NCBI GenBank assembly: GCA_016202785.1
Contig: JACQOC010000053.1
Span: 1 to 14,485 of the forward strand
Direction: 5' to 3'
DNA: 14,485 nucleotides
Source: Candidatus Aenigmatarchaeota archaeon
GTDB taxonomy: Archaea > Aenigmatarchaeota > Aenigmatarchaeia > QMZP01
Position 1 is the stretch's first letter, and the number at the start of each line of letters is the position of its first letter. A model generated the notes under the pieces. The model did no database searches, had not been told where the DNA came from, and worked only from the letters and a program-made list of their open reading frames with translations. A program made the position numbers and the translations under genes. Shown piece by piece: positions 1-6,507 of this stretch.

Positions 1-1
1 G

Positions 2-58
2 CATAGAGCTGCTTTTGAAAAAATTGCTAAAACTTCCCACAAAAATGAGCTTGCTTAA
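2..58 (+). CDS. Possible 3' end of a gene entering from the left edge
   Basis: An open frame runs from the window edge to a TAA at 56-58 and reads HRAAFEKIAKTSHKNELA. Its composition (mixed charged and small residues, no low-complexity run) is plausible for a protein C-terminus. The next frame (from base 3) is also open to a stop at 60-62, so the choice of frame is not secure. No family can be recognised from 18 residues. Confidence 0.3.
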   Translation, partial: HRAAFEKIAKTSHKNELA

Positions 59-64
59 GTAAAC

Positions 65-179
65 ATGGAAAACAAGAAGCCGGATTCATGGACTAAATTT
101 GTAAGAGAGCACAGAAAATTTCCTTAAAATTGTCAAAAACCTGCCAGAAGCGAGAAAACGCAGAAGACGAATCAAATAA
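65..179 (+). pseudogene. Small basic ORF interrupted by a frameshift
   Basis: An ATG at 65 opens a 20-residue frame (MENKKPDSWTKFVREHRKFP) that stops at 125-127. Removing one base from the AAAATTT run at 116-121 would join it to a second frame, from about 120 to a TAA at 177-179, which reads FLKIVKNLPEARKRRRRIK. The joined product would be about 38 residues, lysine/arginine-rich and ending in a run of arginines, which suggests a small nucleic-acid-binding or antitoxin-like protein. The frameshift lies in a homopolymer, so it could be a real decay event or a sequencing error. The function is unknown. Confidence 0.35.
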
Positions 180-180
180 T

Positions 181-582
181 TCAGGGTTTTGCCCTCTTTC
201 TTGATCGTTTGTGTATCTTGTCCATTTCGTCAAAAGTAATTAACTTGCCTTCTTTCTCATGCTTTACGCTTTCATCCAGTAGCCTTCTTTCTTCCTTCGT
301 CAATACGAAATCATCATCGGCTAGCCTCTTTCTTGGCTTTCCGATTCTTAATTTCATCTTCTTTTTCCGATAATTTTTCGCGTTCAATTTCTCTACAGTT
401 ATGTCCCTGAAACTCTTCACGCCGGCGTTTCTTGACGCGTCCAATATCTCTATGCCTATTATATCACCTTTAGCAGTATAATCAATAATCACCCCATTCC
501 CCATTTCTTTGCTTACCATGTACTTACCTTTTTTCAGATAGATGCCGATAGCATCTGCATCTGAGTCGTATGCGATTTCCAT
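181..582 (-). CDS. DUF2283 family protein with C-terminal antitoxin-like extension
   Basis: The 133-residue product begins MEIAYDSDADAIGIYL and continues through GVIIDYTAKGDIIGIEILDAS, the signature of the DUF2283 family: small proteins of about 60-70 residues, often found in toxin-antitoxin-like pairs. The second half is an added basic segment followed by a charged stretch around residues 95-125 (LTKEERRLLDESVKHEKEG, then LITFDEMDKI). That stretch resembles the tail of RelB/Phd-type antitoxins, where an acidic helix precedes a short hydrophobic-F-E motif. The gene lies 61 bp downstream of the HicB-like gene on the same strand, has no convincing TATA box of its own at -26, and is probably co-transcribed with it. 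No DUF4258 or RelE-like toxin ORF is adjacent. The family call is firm; the antitoxin role is inferred. Confidence 0.82.
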   Translation of the reverse strand: MEIAYDSDADAIGIYLKKGKYMVSKEMGNGVIIDYTAKGDIIGIEILDASRNAGVKSFRDITVEKLNAKNYRKKKMKLRIGKPRKRLADDDFVLTKEERRLLDESVKHEKEGKLITFDEMDKIHKRSRKRAKP

Positions 583-623
583 AATGCTCTATTTTATTGC
601 TTGCCGCGCATGATAATTTCAAA

Positions 624-637
624 CACTGCGAACAGTG
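624..637 (-). other. Small hairpin with a UUCG loop between hicB-like gene and DUF2283 gene
   Basis: CACTG at 624-628 and CAGTG at 633-637 are perfectly complementary around a four-base loop. Read on the minus (transcribed) strand the loop is TTCG. It sits in the 61-bp gap of a likely two-gene transcript and could mark RNA processing or partial attenuation. No T-run follows directly, so it is not a typical terminator. Confidence 0.35.
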
Positions 638-643
638 AGCATA

Positions 644-853
644 CTATTTCTTTAATGGAAACTCCTCCAAATACAATTCCGCTGCTTCCCTGAGGTTGGC
701 GATAGCCTCTTCCACAGTGAAACCTTGGCTTGCGGTGCCAGTCTCTACACCATCCTGAGTGTAGCAGCCTTTTATTGGATGAACTTCTGCAATGAGGACG
801 CCGTCTTCATCCTGCTCTGCATCAATTGTGAGGCTGAGATAAAATTTTGGCAT
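644..853 (-). CDS. HicB-like antitoxin-family protein
   Basis: This 69-residue protein matches the HicB/UPF0150 partial RNase-H-like fold. An N-terminal beta strand (FYLSLTIDAEQDEDGVLIAEV) leads to the hallmark IKGCYTQDG turn (the PALPGC-like motif), then a C-terminal helix TVEEAIANLREAAELYLEE. The length is that of the short HicB class without a DNA-binding tail, so it is unlikely to autoregulate by itself. HicB proteins normally neutralise an adjacent HicA mRNA interferase, but no HicA ORF is present: the gaps on both sides (583-643 and 854-901) are too small to hold one. Its neighbour is the DUF2283 gene instead. A TATA box at 874-884 lies about 26 nt before the ATG, so the transcript is probably leaderless. 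Confidence 0.87.
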   Translation of the reverse strand: MPKFYLSLTIDAEQDEDGVLIAEVHPIKGCYTQDGVETGTASQGFTVEEAIANLREAAELYLEEFPLKK

Positions 854-873
854 AACTTATGTTGAAAATCTGT

Positions 874-884
874 GAATAAATATG
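874..884 (-). promoter_or_regulatory. TATA box of the HicB-like gene
   Basis: Minus-strand CATATTTATTC is centred about 26 nt upstream of the ATG at 853, matching archaeal BRE/TATA geometry for a leaderless transcript. It lies within the 48-bp gap after the M23-like gene. Confidence 0.55.
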
Positions 885-901
885 ACGGCCCTATGCAATT
901 T

Positions 902-2284
902 CTACCTCTCATAAACCTTTGCATTTGGTGTGAACCCGGAAACCTGGGCGGCGGTCTTCCCGGCAAACGCCTCAAACTTTATCTTTCTGTTTTCCAGAAC
1001 CTGCACCAGCGCCACACCATCCGCCGGTGAAGACGGCTTGGTAGAAGTCACTTTGGCAAAATGAACCCGGTCCCACGGCTTGCCGTCGTCTGCATAGTAG
1101 TCATATTGAACCAGCTCATACTTCACCAGGCCATCTGCGGCATCGACGTCAGCCGGATCGGGCGCATTGCCTTTGACACCAAACTGCACGGCTTTGCCGT
1201 CAAAATCGCCCATCGAAACCACAATGGTATCCGGCACAATCCCGTCATAGGCAAAAGCCAGGTGCGTGCTCCAATACCCGGTACCGCGGTTATACTCTTT
1301 CTTTCCTTCGTACCAGCTGGTGCCAACTTCGAACCAGTTTCCGACAAGCTTTCCGTCAATGTCATAGTCTATTTTTCCCCCTCTTGGTTCCTTCTGGCGC
1401 ACATTCTTGGCCAGCAGCTGGCTTTTGACCGGCTCCGCAAAATACTCGAACATATCCGCTGTATGGACCTTCCAAGGCTCAATTTCATAGTGCTCCGGAA
1501 CCACAAACCCTTCGAGCGTGGCGTCCGAATCGTGCACGGAAAAGTCAAACCCCGGAGCTTTGCCCAGCACTTCCCCTGCCTCTACCCTAACTGGCTGGCG
1601 CGTTTGCAGCGCTTTCTGCAGCTTCTCAGACAGCTGGTTTACGTGGATATAGATGGTTTTGAACGAGCAGGTATGCTGTAGCTCAAACCGGTAATCACCG
1701 AACTTGCTGCTGGCAAACTCCGCCGGCATGCTGCTCAACTCAGCAATGATGCCTGGGGCCGGAGCCAGCACCTCCACAAAAGAAGAAGCGTCTTCCCGCC
1801 TTGGCGTCCAGCTCTTCGCATAATAGTATCCGTGGTCAATCGGCGTCACATGCCCCCCTATCATCAGCCCGACCGGCTCTATGATTTCGATGTCATCGAG
1901 TCTCATCGGAGCAGAGGTAAACTTGGCCGTGCCAGTCCCTTCGCAGCCCCACCTTTCCTGCTGCGGCGCAGAATTTTCCCACTGCGCCTGGCCTGGGGAT
2001 GGCGCCAGCACAATGGCATCCAGCTTTTCCCGGTATTGCTCTATTTCGCCGGCCGGAACAACAACAAGCTCGCTTAACCGCTGGAGCAGCTTTTCCTTGT
2101 GCTCCTGGCCAATCTTTCCCGGCCCCTGGCCGTACCAATAGTCAATCTCCTCCTTTATTCCATTGAACTTGGCAAAGTCATCGGCATTCTCTGTTTTGGA
2201 AGAAATATCCTGATTCTGCTCGTTAAAGGCAATAAGAAATGCAAATGCCAAGGCCAGTGCAACTGCCGCCAGCAGCGTCTTCAT
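902..2284 (-). CDS. Exported protein with M23-peptidase-like domain, altered metal site
   Basis: The 460-residue product opens with a signal peptide or anchor (KTLLAAVALALAFAFLIAF, residues 2-20), so it acts outside the membrane. Residues about 135-265 resemble the lysostaphin/M23 beta-barrel. There is an H145/D150/H151 motif (GHVTPIDH), a strand APAPGIIAEL matching the usual V-x-A-x-x-x-G-x-V, then H204 and H214 (QHTCSFKTIYIHV), then VRVEAGEVLGKAPG followed by FDFSVHD. In true M23 enzymes the last motif is HLHFE and supplies a zinc histidine. Here D247 and F248 occupy that place, so classical peptidase activity is doubtful. The C-terminal half (about 270-460) has conserved-looking Trp/Tyr-rich beta segments but no recognised domain. 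The role is unknown; cell-envelope binding or remodelling is plausible. A TATA box at 2306-2315 suggests a leaderless message. Confidence 0.68.
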   Translation of the reverse strand: MKTLLAAVALALAFAFLIAFNEQNQDISSKTENADDFAKFNGIKEEIDYWYGQGPGKIGQEHKEKLLQRLSELVVVPAGEIEQYREKLDAIVLAPSPGQAQWENSAPQQERWGCEGTGTAKFTSAPMRLDDIEIIEPVGLMIGGHVTPIDHGYYYAKSWTPRREDASSFVEVLAPAPGIIAELSSMPAEFASSKFGDYRFELQHTCSFKTIYIHVNQLSEKLQKALQTRQPVRVEAGEVLGKAPGFDFSVHDSDATLEGFVVPEHYEIEPWKVHTADMFEYFAEPVKSQLLAKNVRQKEPRGGKIDYDIDGKLVGNWFEVGTSWYEGKKEYNRGTGYWSTHLAFAYDGIVPDTIVVSMGDFDGKAVQFGVKGNAPDPADVDAADGLVKYELVQYDYYADDGKPWDRVHFAKVTSTKPSSPADGVALVQVLENRKIKFEAFAGKTAAQVSGFTPNAKVYER

Positions 2285-2285
2285 T

Positions 2286-2301
2286 GAAGAAACATTTCTT
2301 C
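2286..2301. promoter_or_regulatory. Palindromic element between TATA box and start codon
   Basis: GAAGAAA (2286-2292) and TTTCTTC (2295-2301) form a perfect 7-bp inverted repeat with a 2-nt spacer, one base upstream of the minus-strand ATG at 2284. It lies between the TATA box and the probable transcription start, a common position for a repressor operator in archaea. Confidence 0.4.
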
Positions 2302-2305
2302 CGGA

Positions 2306-2315
2306 GCTTAAATGC
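2306..2315 (-). promoter_or_regulatory. TATA box of the M23-like gene
   Basis: Minus-strand GCATTTAAGC is centred about 27 nt before the ATG at 2284, which fits a leaderless transcript. Confidence 0.6.
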
Positions 2316-2369
2316 CTATCCTGGCATAAGCAGCTCTCATAGCGCCATCAACGCCAGGACGCTCACCAT

Positions 2370-2909
2370 TTACCCGAATTTTGCCAGGATTTTGCGCCCG
2401 GTTTCCGCAATATATCCTCCAGCCTGCGCGTCCCCCTTGGAAGTGATGTGGATAAGGAATTCATTCTTGCCAATCCAAAGGTGGTAGTAATAAACGGCCG
2501 ACTCATTGTTAGCATAAAACCTGCTCAAGTCCCCATAATCATTCTCGCTTATCAGTCCTTGGAAACCGCGCAAGTGCAGGGATTCGTACTGGTATGTGCC
2601 GTTCAGGTCTTCGCTATTGGCAAATTTCTTCAATTCAAGCACCACTTCGGTGCCGTTTAGGCTGTTAATTGTGTAGTTGCAGAAGCTATACTGCATCAGC
2701 GGCGCATATTCGCCGGTAGAATATACCTCGGTCCGGCAGCCAGTTGCGCTTGCCATTCCCAGCTGTCGCAGGTCCTGCTCACTGAGCGCCAGCTCCTGGG
2801 TGCCCGATATTGTCGAGGCGGTCCCCACGGCTGGCCCGGGCGGCAAGTAGTGCGCCGCCGAATACGCTGCGGCGAGAGCCAGGAGTGCCAGGATTATCGC
2901 CAGTTTCAT
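2370..2909 (-). CDS. Secreted or anchored protein, family not recognised
   Basis: The start is placed at the ATG at 2909 (179 residues) rather than 17 codons upstream. This ATG is preceded by AAGGTGAT, a near-complete archaeal Shine-Dalgarno sequence at 2913-2920, and directly begins a signal peptide (MKLAIILALLALAAAYSAA). The mature part has two closely spaced cysteines (TGCRTE and SFCNYT) that could form a disulfide outside the cell, several N-x-T/S sequons (NYT, NGT, NES), and a Tyr-rich strand SAVYYYHLWIGKNEFLIHI typical of a small beta-rich extracellular domain. The gene follows no obvious operon partner; the M23-like gene lies 86 bp downstream with its own promoter. I do not recognise the family. 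Confidence 0.75.
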   Translation of the reverse strand: MKLAIILALLALAAAYSAAHYLPPGPAVGTASTISGTQELALSEQDLRQLGMASATGCRTEVYSTGEYAPLMQYSFCNYTINSLNGTEVVLELKKFANSEDLNGTYQYESLHLRGFQGLISENDYGDLSRFYANNESAVYYYHLWIGKNEFLIHITSKGDAQAGGYIAETGRKILAKFG

Positions 2910-2912
2910 AGC

Positions 2913-2920
2913 ATCACCTT
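2913..2920 (-). promoter_or_regulatory. Shine-Dalgarno sequence deciding the start
   Basis: AAGGTGAT on the minus strand matches the archaeal 16S anti-SD tail and lies 3 nt before the ATG at 2909. It is one of very few SD sites in a window of mainly leaderless genes. Confidence 0.6.
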
Positions 2921-3003
2921 CATTTTGCAGAACGAGATTATTATTGCTGATTGCCCGCACACCGCATCCGAATCGGAACTGGATGCAGCTATGTCGGGCT
3001 CGG

Positions 3004-3012
3004 CTTAATTAG
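3004..3012 (+). promoter_or_regulatory. TATA box of the AHSA1 remnant
   Basis: CTTAATTAG is centred about 22 nt before the ATG at 3030, in the divergent gap 2910-3029. A 6-bp inverted repeat (GCATCC 2964-2969, GGATGC 2981-2986) lies just upstream. Confidence 0.45.
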
Positions 3013-3029
3013 CTACCACAATACGCAGC

Positions 3030-3251
3030 ATGGATACATGCGAAACTATCGCGGCCCAAACAATTGTCAGAGCCCCGGCGGCAAAGGCCTGGAAGCTATG
3101 GACAACTCCGGAGCACATTACTAAATGGAACGCCGCTTGCGCCAACTGGCACCTGCCACGGGCGGAAAACGACTTGCGGCCGGGCGGGAAATTCCGCTAC
3201 CGGATGGAAGCCAAGGACGGCATCGCCGGCACGACCAGCGCTTATTGCTGA
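3030..3251 (+). pseudogene. Truncated AHSA1/SRPBCC-family gene remnant
   Basis: The 73-residue frame carries the N-terminal half of an AHSA1-type (activator of Hsp90 ATPase homologue-like) START/Bet v1 domain: strand IAAQTIVRAPAAKAWKLWT, then PEHITKWN, then LRPGGKFRYRMEAKDG. Family members are normally about 140-160 residues, with several more strands and a long C-terminal helix. Here the match ends at the G of DGIAG (around 3230) and a stop follows a few unrelated residues (TTSAYC) later. No other plus-strand frame continues the homology before the HAD gene at 3297, so this is a 3'-deleted gene rather than a frameshifted one. A TATA box (3004-3012) is still intact. A short functional product cannot be excluded. 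Confidence 0.72.
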
Positions 3252-3296
3252 CCGACCATATAAGCCATTCTTCCCACCTTTAACTGCAGCAGCATT

Positions 3297-3905
3297 ATGC
3301 CCAAGCTCATCATCTTCGACCTGGGCGGCGTAATCACCTCCGGGGAAGTCGAACAGATTGACCGCCAGGTAGCGGCCTACCTGGGCGTGGAGTCCAGCAC
3401 ACTGCGCGCCGCAACGGCAAGGTACAAGCGTGCGGTTACCACCGGTGCAATCGGCCTCAAGGAGCTCTATTCCGCTGCCATAAGCGAGCTGCATTTGCCC
3501 GCCAGCCCCGCGGCTGCCGTTGCCTGCCATCTGGAAGTTTACCGCGGCATACTTGGCGACCTTGACCGGGAGACGCTAGGACTGGTAGCAAACCTGCGGC
3601 GCAAATACCATGTGGTAGCACTAGCCAATGCCGAGCGGGAAGTGATACCGGTCGGCCGGGAGCTGGGCCTGTACGATCCGTTCGAGGCCGCATACATTTC
3701 GTGTGAAATGGGCATGCAGAAGCCGGACGCAGATATATATCGGGCGGTGCTGGCCGACTATGGCTGCAAACCTGGAGATGCGGTATTTATTGACGACAAG
3801 TTGGAAAATGTGCAAGGCGCTGAGCGGCTGGGCATCCATGCCATCCATTACCGGCCGCCGGCCCGCTTGGCTGACGAACTGACGGCGCTGGGAGTGGAGT
3901 TGTAG
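3297..3905 (+). CDS. HAD superfamily (subfamily IA) hydrolase
   Basis: The 202-residue protein has all four HAD motifs. Motif I is FDLGGVI with nucleophile D8; position 10 is Gly rather than the second Asp of many phosphatases, as in YihX-like and dehalogenase-like members. Motif II lies in VVALANAE, motif III is K142 in GMQKPDADIY, and motif IV is FIDDKLENV with D166 and D167. The helical segment between motifs I and II is a C1 cap. This is the layout of small-molecule phosphatases such as sugar or nucleotide phosphate hydrolases; the substrate cannot be read from sequence. A TATA-like CATATAAG at 3257-3264 would give a leader of about 11 nt. The gene may have been brought close to the AHSA1 promoter by the deletion upstream. 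Confidence 0.92.
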   Translation: MPKLIIFDLGGVITSGEVEQIDRQVAAYLGVESSTLRAATARYKRAVTTGAIGLKELYSAAISELHLPASPAAAVACHLEVYRGILGDLDRETLGLVANLRRKYHVVALANAEREVIPVGRELGLYDPFEAAYISCEMGMQKPDADIYRAVLADYGCKPGDAVFIDDKLENVQGAERLGIHAIHYRPPARLADELTALGVEL

Positions 3906-3954
3906 CATTGCTGGCGGGCTTCAGTACCGGCCCCAGCGGCCATGCCCACTACAG

Positions 3955-3965
3955 CCTTTTTAACG
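3955..3965 (+). promoter_or_regulatory. TATA box of the YhaM-type gene
   Basis: CCTTTTTAACG is centred about 28 nt upstream of the ATG at 3988, and sets that codon as the start of a leaderless mRNA. Confidence 0.6.
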
Positions 3966-3987
3966 CTTGTCGCCAATTGGCCACCGG

Positions 3988-4956
3988 ATGTACAGCAAAA
4001 AGCAGCCGATCAGCAGCCTGAAGGAGAACGAGCGAGTAGAGGACATCTTCGTGGTCAAGATCAAGAAAGGCCTCAACCCGTACAGCAACGGCTTTTACTT
4101 CCACCTGCTGCTGTCCGACGCCGAAGGCGGCAACATCGACTACAAATATTGGGGCGACAAGAGCGGAGCGGTAAAGCAGCTGTATGACTCGATACGGCCG
4201 GATTCGGTACTTTTGGTGCAGGGCCGGACGGCATTGTTCCAAGGCAGCCTGCAAATTTCCACCAACCCGCCGGACGCGGTAACAGTGCTGCAGCCCAACG
4301 AATTTGACCCGGCCCAGTTCATCAAGCCGGCGCAGCGCGACATCAATGAGATGGTAGGCGAGATGAAAGCGCACATCGATGCTGTTCAAGACCAGGGCAT
4401 CAAGCGGCTGCTGGAGCACATTTTCCAAGGCAGCCTGCTGGACAAGTTCAGCCGGCATCCAGCGGCCATCGAAATCCACCACAACTGGACCGGCGGCTTG
4501 CTGGAGCACTGCCTGCAGATGATCAGCTACTGCCTGACCAGCAAGAAACTGTTTCCGAGCCTCGACCAGGATTTGCTGGTCGCGGGCTGCCTGCTGCACG
4601 ACATCGGCAAGCTGGAGGAGATCGAAGTGACCACGCGCATCAAGGGCACCAAGGACGGCATGCTGCGCGGCCACATCTCGATCGGAGTAGAGATGGTCTC
4701 CAAGGCCATGGACCAGCTGAATACCCAACCGGAAACCAGGAGCAAGCTGCTGCACATCATCCTCAGCCACCAGGGCCACAAGCATTACGGCTCGCCGGTC
4801 GAGCCGATGTTTCCGGAGGCAGCGGCCATCTACTGGGCCGACGAGAGCAGCGCCAAGCTGGCTGAGCTGGCCGAGTTCGTCAAGTTCGGGAAAAAGAACA
4901 CTGAAGACGATTTCATGTACAACCGCAGGCAGGCGCGCAACATCTACCTGCACTAG
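3988..4956 (+). CDS. YhaM-type 3'-5' exoribonuclease (OB-fold plus HD domain)
   Basis: The ATG at 3988 is preferred over the in-frame TTG at 3967 because a TATA box (3955-3965) lies about 28 nt before it. The product is 322 residues, close to bacterial YhaM (about 314). Residues 10-103 form an OB-fold with the GxNPYSNGFYFHLLLSD strand pattern. Residues about 155-290 are an HD domain: HPAAIEIHHNWTGG, LEH (H174), LLHDIGK (H204, D205), a GHISIG motif, and ILSHQG with a downstream His. These supply the metal ligands of an Mn-dependent 3'-5' nuclease. In bacteria YhaM trims RNA ends and contributes to RNA turnover; here it could do so in the cytoplasm. The gene is monocistronic and converges on the MFS gene. 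Confidence 0.92.
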   Translation: MYSKKQPISSLKENERVEDIFVVKIKKGLNPYSNGFYFHLLLSDAEGGNIDYKYWGDKSGAVKQLYDSIRPDSVLLVQGRTALFQGSLQISTNPPDAVTVLQPNEFDPAQFIKPAQRDINEMVGEMKAHIDAVQDQGIKRLLEHIFQGSLLDKFSRHPAAIEIHHNWTGGLLEHCLQMISYCLTSKKLFPSLDQDLLVAGCLLHDIGKLEEIEVTTRIKGTKDGMLRGHISIGVEMVSKAMDQLNTQPETRSKLLHIILSHQGHKHYGSPVEPMFPEAAAIYWADESSAKLAELAEFVKFGKKNTEDDFMYNRRQARNIYLH

Positions 4957-4957
4957 C

Positions 4958-4971
4958 TTTTATTGCTTTTG
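4958..4971 (+). terminator. T-rich terminator after the YhaM-type gene
   Basis: Two T4-containing tracts (TTTTATTGCTTTT) follow the stop codon almost immediately. Oligo-T stretches are the usual intrinsic terminator of archaeal RNA polymerase. The converging MFS gene ends only 25 bp further on. Confidence 0.5.
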
Positions 4972-4995
4972 GGCAAATTTCGAGGCGCATGATTG

Positions 4996-6423
4996 TCAGG
5001 TTCGATTCGTTTTAGTGTCGCGCACGAGCACCGCACCGAGGATGGCAGCCAGCAAGGCAAACCCCGCCCCGGCCAGGAAGGCGATATGGTAGCCTTCGTT
5101 CAGCGCCAGCAGCTGGCCAGCTCCATTTTCCAGCAGGCTGGAAGTCTGGAACGACGCCAGGCTGGCCAGGATCGCAAGCCCGAGCGCGCCGCCCATCATG
5201 AACGCGGTGTTCACCACCCCAGAAGCCAGGCCGGACTGCTCCGGCCTGACGCCGCCCATGGCCGCCAAGAGTAGCGGGTTGAACGCCAGGCCGGCGCCGA
5301 TGCCGAGCAATACCATGCCCGGCAGCACGTGCAGGATAAAGCTGCCGCCCACTGGCGCCTGGGAAAACAGCGCAAGGCCGACCGCAGCAAGCAACAAGCC
5401 AACCGCCAGCGGCCTGCGGAAGCCGAAGCGCAGCACGACCTTGGCCGACAGCCAGGCGGAAAACACGGCCATGATGACGTTGGCCGGCAGGAACGCCAGC
5501 CCGACCTGCAGCGGCGTGTAGCCCAGCACCAGCTGCAGGTACAGCGCGGACAGGAAGAACCAGGCGAACATGGCCGCCGCCCAGAGCACGCCGATGGCGT
5601 TAGTGGCCGCCACGTTCGGTGCCCGGAACAGGTGCAGAGGCATGAGCGGATCCTTGGCCCGCGACTCCAGCCAGATGAACGCGGCCAGCAGCAGGCCGGA
5701 GCCGGCCAGCAGGCCAATGGTCTGGAAGGATGCCCAGCCGGCCTGGTTGCCGTTGATGACCGCATACACCGCCAGCAATAGCGCCACCGTCACACTGGCC
5801 GCTCCGGCAATATCAAGGTGCACCGGCCCCCTCGCTTTCTGGTTGGCCGGCAGCAGCCGGCGGCCGAAGAAAATGACGGCAAGGCCGATCGGCACGTTGA
5901 CCAGGAAAATCCAGTGCCAGTCAAACGTGCCGGTAAGCACGCCGCCGAGCAGGACGCCGACGCTGCCGCCGCCGGCCGCGATGAAGCCGAAGAAGCCCAT
6001 GGCCCGGGCGCGCTCCTCCGGCCGCGGGAACATGGTCATGACCAGGGACAAGGAAATCGCTGAGACTGCGGCGCCGCCCAGCCCCTGCAGGGCGCGGGCC
6101 GCTACCAGAACTGCCTGGCTGCCGGCCAGGCCGCAGGCCAGCGAGGCCAGCGTGAACAGCACGATGCCGGCCAGGAACAGCCGCCTTTTCCCGTACAGGT
6201 CGCCCAGCCGGCCGCTGAGCAGCAGGAAGCCGCCGAAGGTGAGCAAGTAAGCATTAACCACCCAGGCCAAGGCGGCGGCGTCCAGGCCAAGGTCCGCGCG
6301 GATCGACGGCAGCGCGACATTGACGATGGTGGTGTCCAGCACGATCATCAGCGTGCCGAGGCTCAGCACCGCGAATGCCAGCCAACGCTGCCTGGCAGCC
6401 AGCGCGCCGCTTTCCTTTTGCAT
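4996..6423 (-). CDS. MFS drug exporter, DHA2 (EmrB/QacA) family, 14 TM
   Basis: The 475-residue integral membrane protein shows the DHA2 signatures. Motif D1 is LDTTIVNVALPSIRADL in TM1, motif A is GRLGDLYGKRRLFL in the TM2-3 loop, and motif C with the antiporter glycines (GGSVGVLLGG, then WHWIFLVNVPIGL) spans TM5-6. Hydrophobic segments throughout the length fit 14 TM helices. Such proteins export cationic drugs, dyes or metabolites in exchange for protons. The sequence is strikingly similar in style to high-GC bacterial exporters, so acquisition from bacteria is likely though unproven. A TATA box (6446-6454) lies about 27 nt before the ATG, back to back with the promoter of the VOC gene, so the two may be regulated together. 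The substrate is unknown. Confidence 0.96.
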   Translation of the reverse strand: MQKESGALAARQRWLAFAVLSLGTLMIVLDTTIVNVALPSIRADLGLDAAALAWVVNAYLLTFGGFLLLSGRLGDLYGKRRLFLAGIVLFTLASLACGLAGSQAVLVAARALQGLGGAAVSAISLSLVMTMFPRPEERARAMGFFGFIAAGGGSVGVLLGGVLTGTFDWHWIFLVNVPIGLAVIFFGRRLLPANQKARGPVHLDIAGAASVTVALLLAVYAVINGNQAGWASFQTIGLLAGSGLLLAAFIWLESRAKDPLMPLHLFRAPNVAATNAIGVLWAAAMFAWFFLSALYLQLVLGYTPLQVGLAFLPANVIMAVFSAWLSAKVVLRFGFRRPLAVGLLLAAVGLALFSQAPVGGSFILHVLPGMVLLGIGAGLAFNPLLLAAMGGVRPEQSGLASGVVNTAFMMGGALGLAILASLASFQTSSLLENGAGQLLALNEGYHIAFLAGAGFALLAAILGAVLVRDTKTNRT

Positions 6424-6445
6424 AGTATGCTAATTGGCCGGGCTT

Positions 6446-6454
6446 GGTTATATG
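6446..6454 (-). promoter_or_regulatory. TATA box of the MFS gene
   Basis: Minus-strand CATATAACC is centred about 27 nt upstream of the ATG at 6423. It lies within an 84-bp divergent intergenic region, about 34 bp (centre to centre) from the VOC gene's TATA box. Confidence 0.6.
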
Positions 6455-6478
6455 CGCGTTGCCGGCAAAGGCGCGCAG

Positions 6479-6488
6479 GCATTTAAGG
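6479..6488 (+). promoter_or_regulatory. TATA box of the VOC gene
   Basis: GCATTTAAGG is centred about 24 nt before the ATG at 6508. It is the diverging partner of the MFS promoter. Confidence 0.6.
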
Positions 6489-6507
6489 AAGCCGGCCAAT
6501 AACGGCG

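Noticed and set aside
1061..1681. 206-codon plus-strand frame inside the M23-like gene
   Set aside because: Low-information sequence with no motif or promoter; the minus frame carries a signal peptide and conserved segments.
2964..2986. GCATCC/GGATGC inverted repeat in the divergent gap before the AHSA1 remnant
   Set aside because: Only 6 bp with an 11-nt loop; expected by chance in GC-rich sequence, so not raised as a finding.
3949..4953. 334-codon open frame on the minus strand, fully overlapping the YhaM-type gene
   Set aside because: The plus frame has clear OB and HD motifs and a TATA box. The minus frame has no recognisable domain and reflects the high-GC codon bias of its partner.
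5570..6250. 226-codon plus-strand frame inside the MFS gene
   Set aside because: Pro/Ala/Ser/Arg-rich shadow of a GC-rich membrane protein gene with unmistakable DHA2 motifs.
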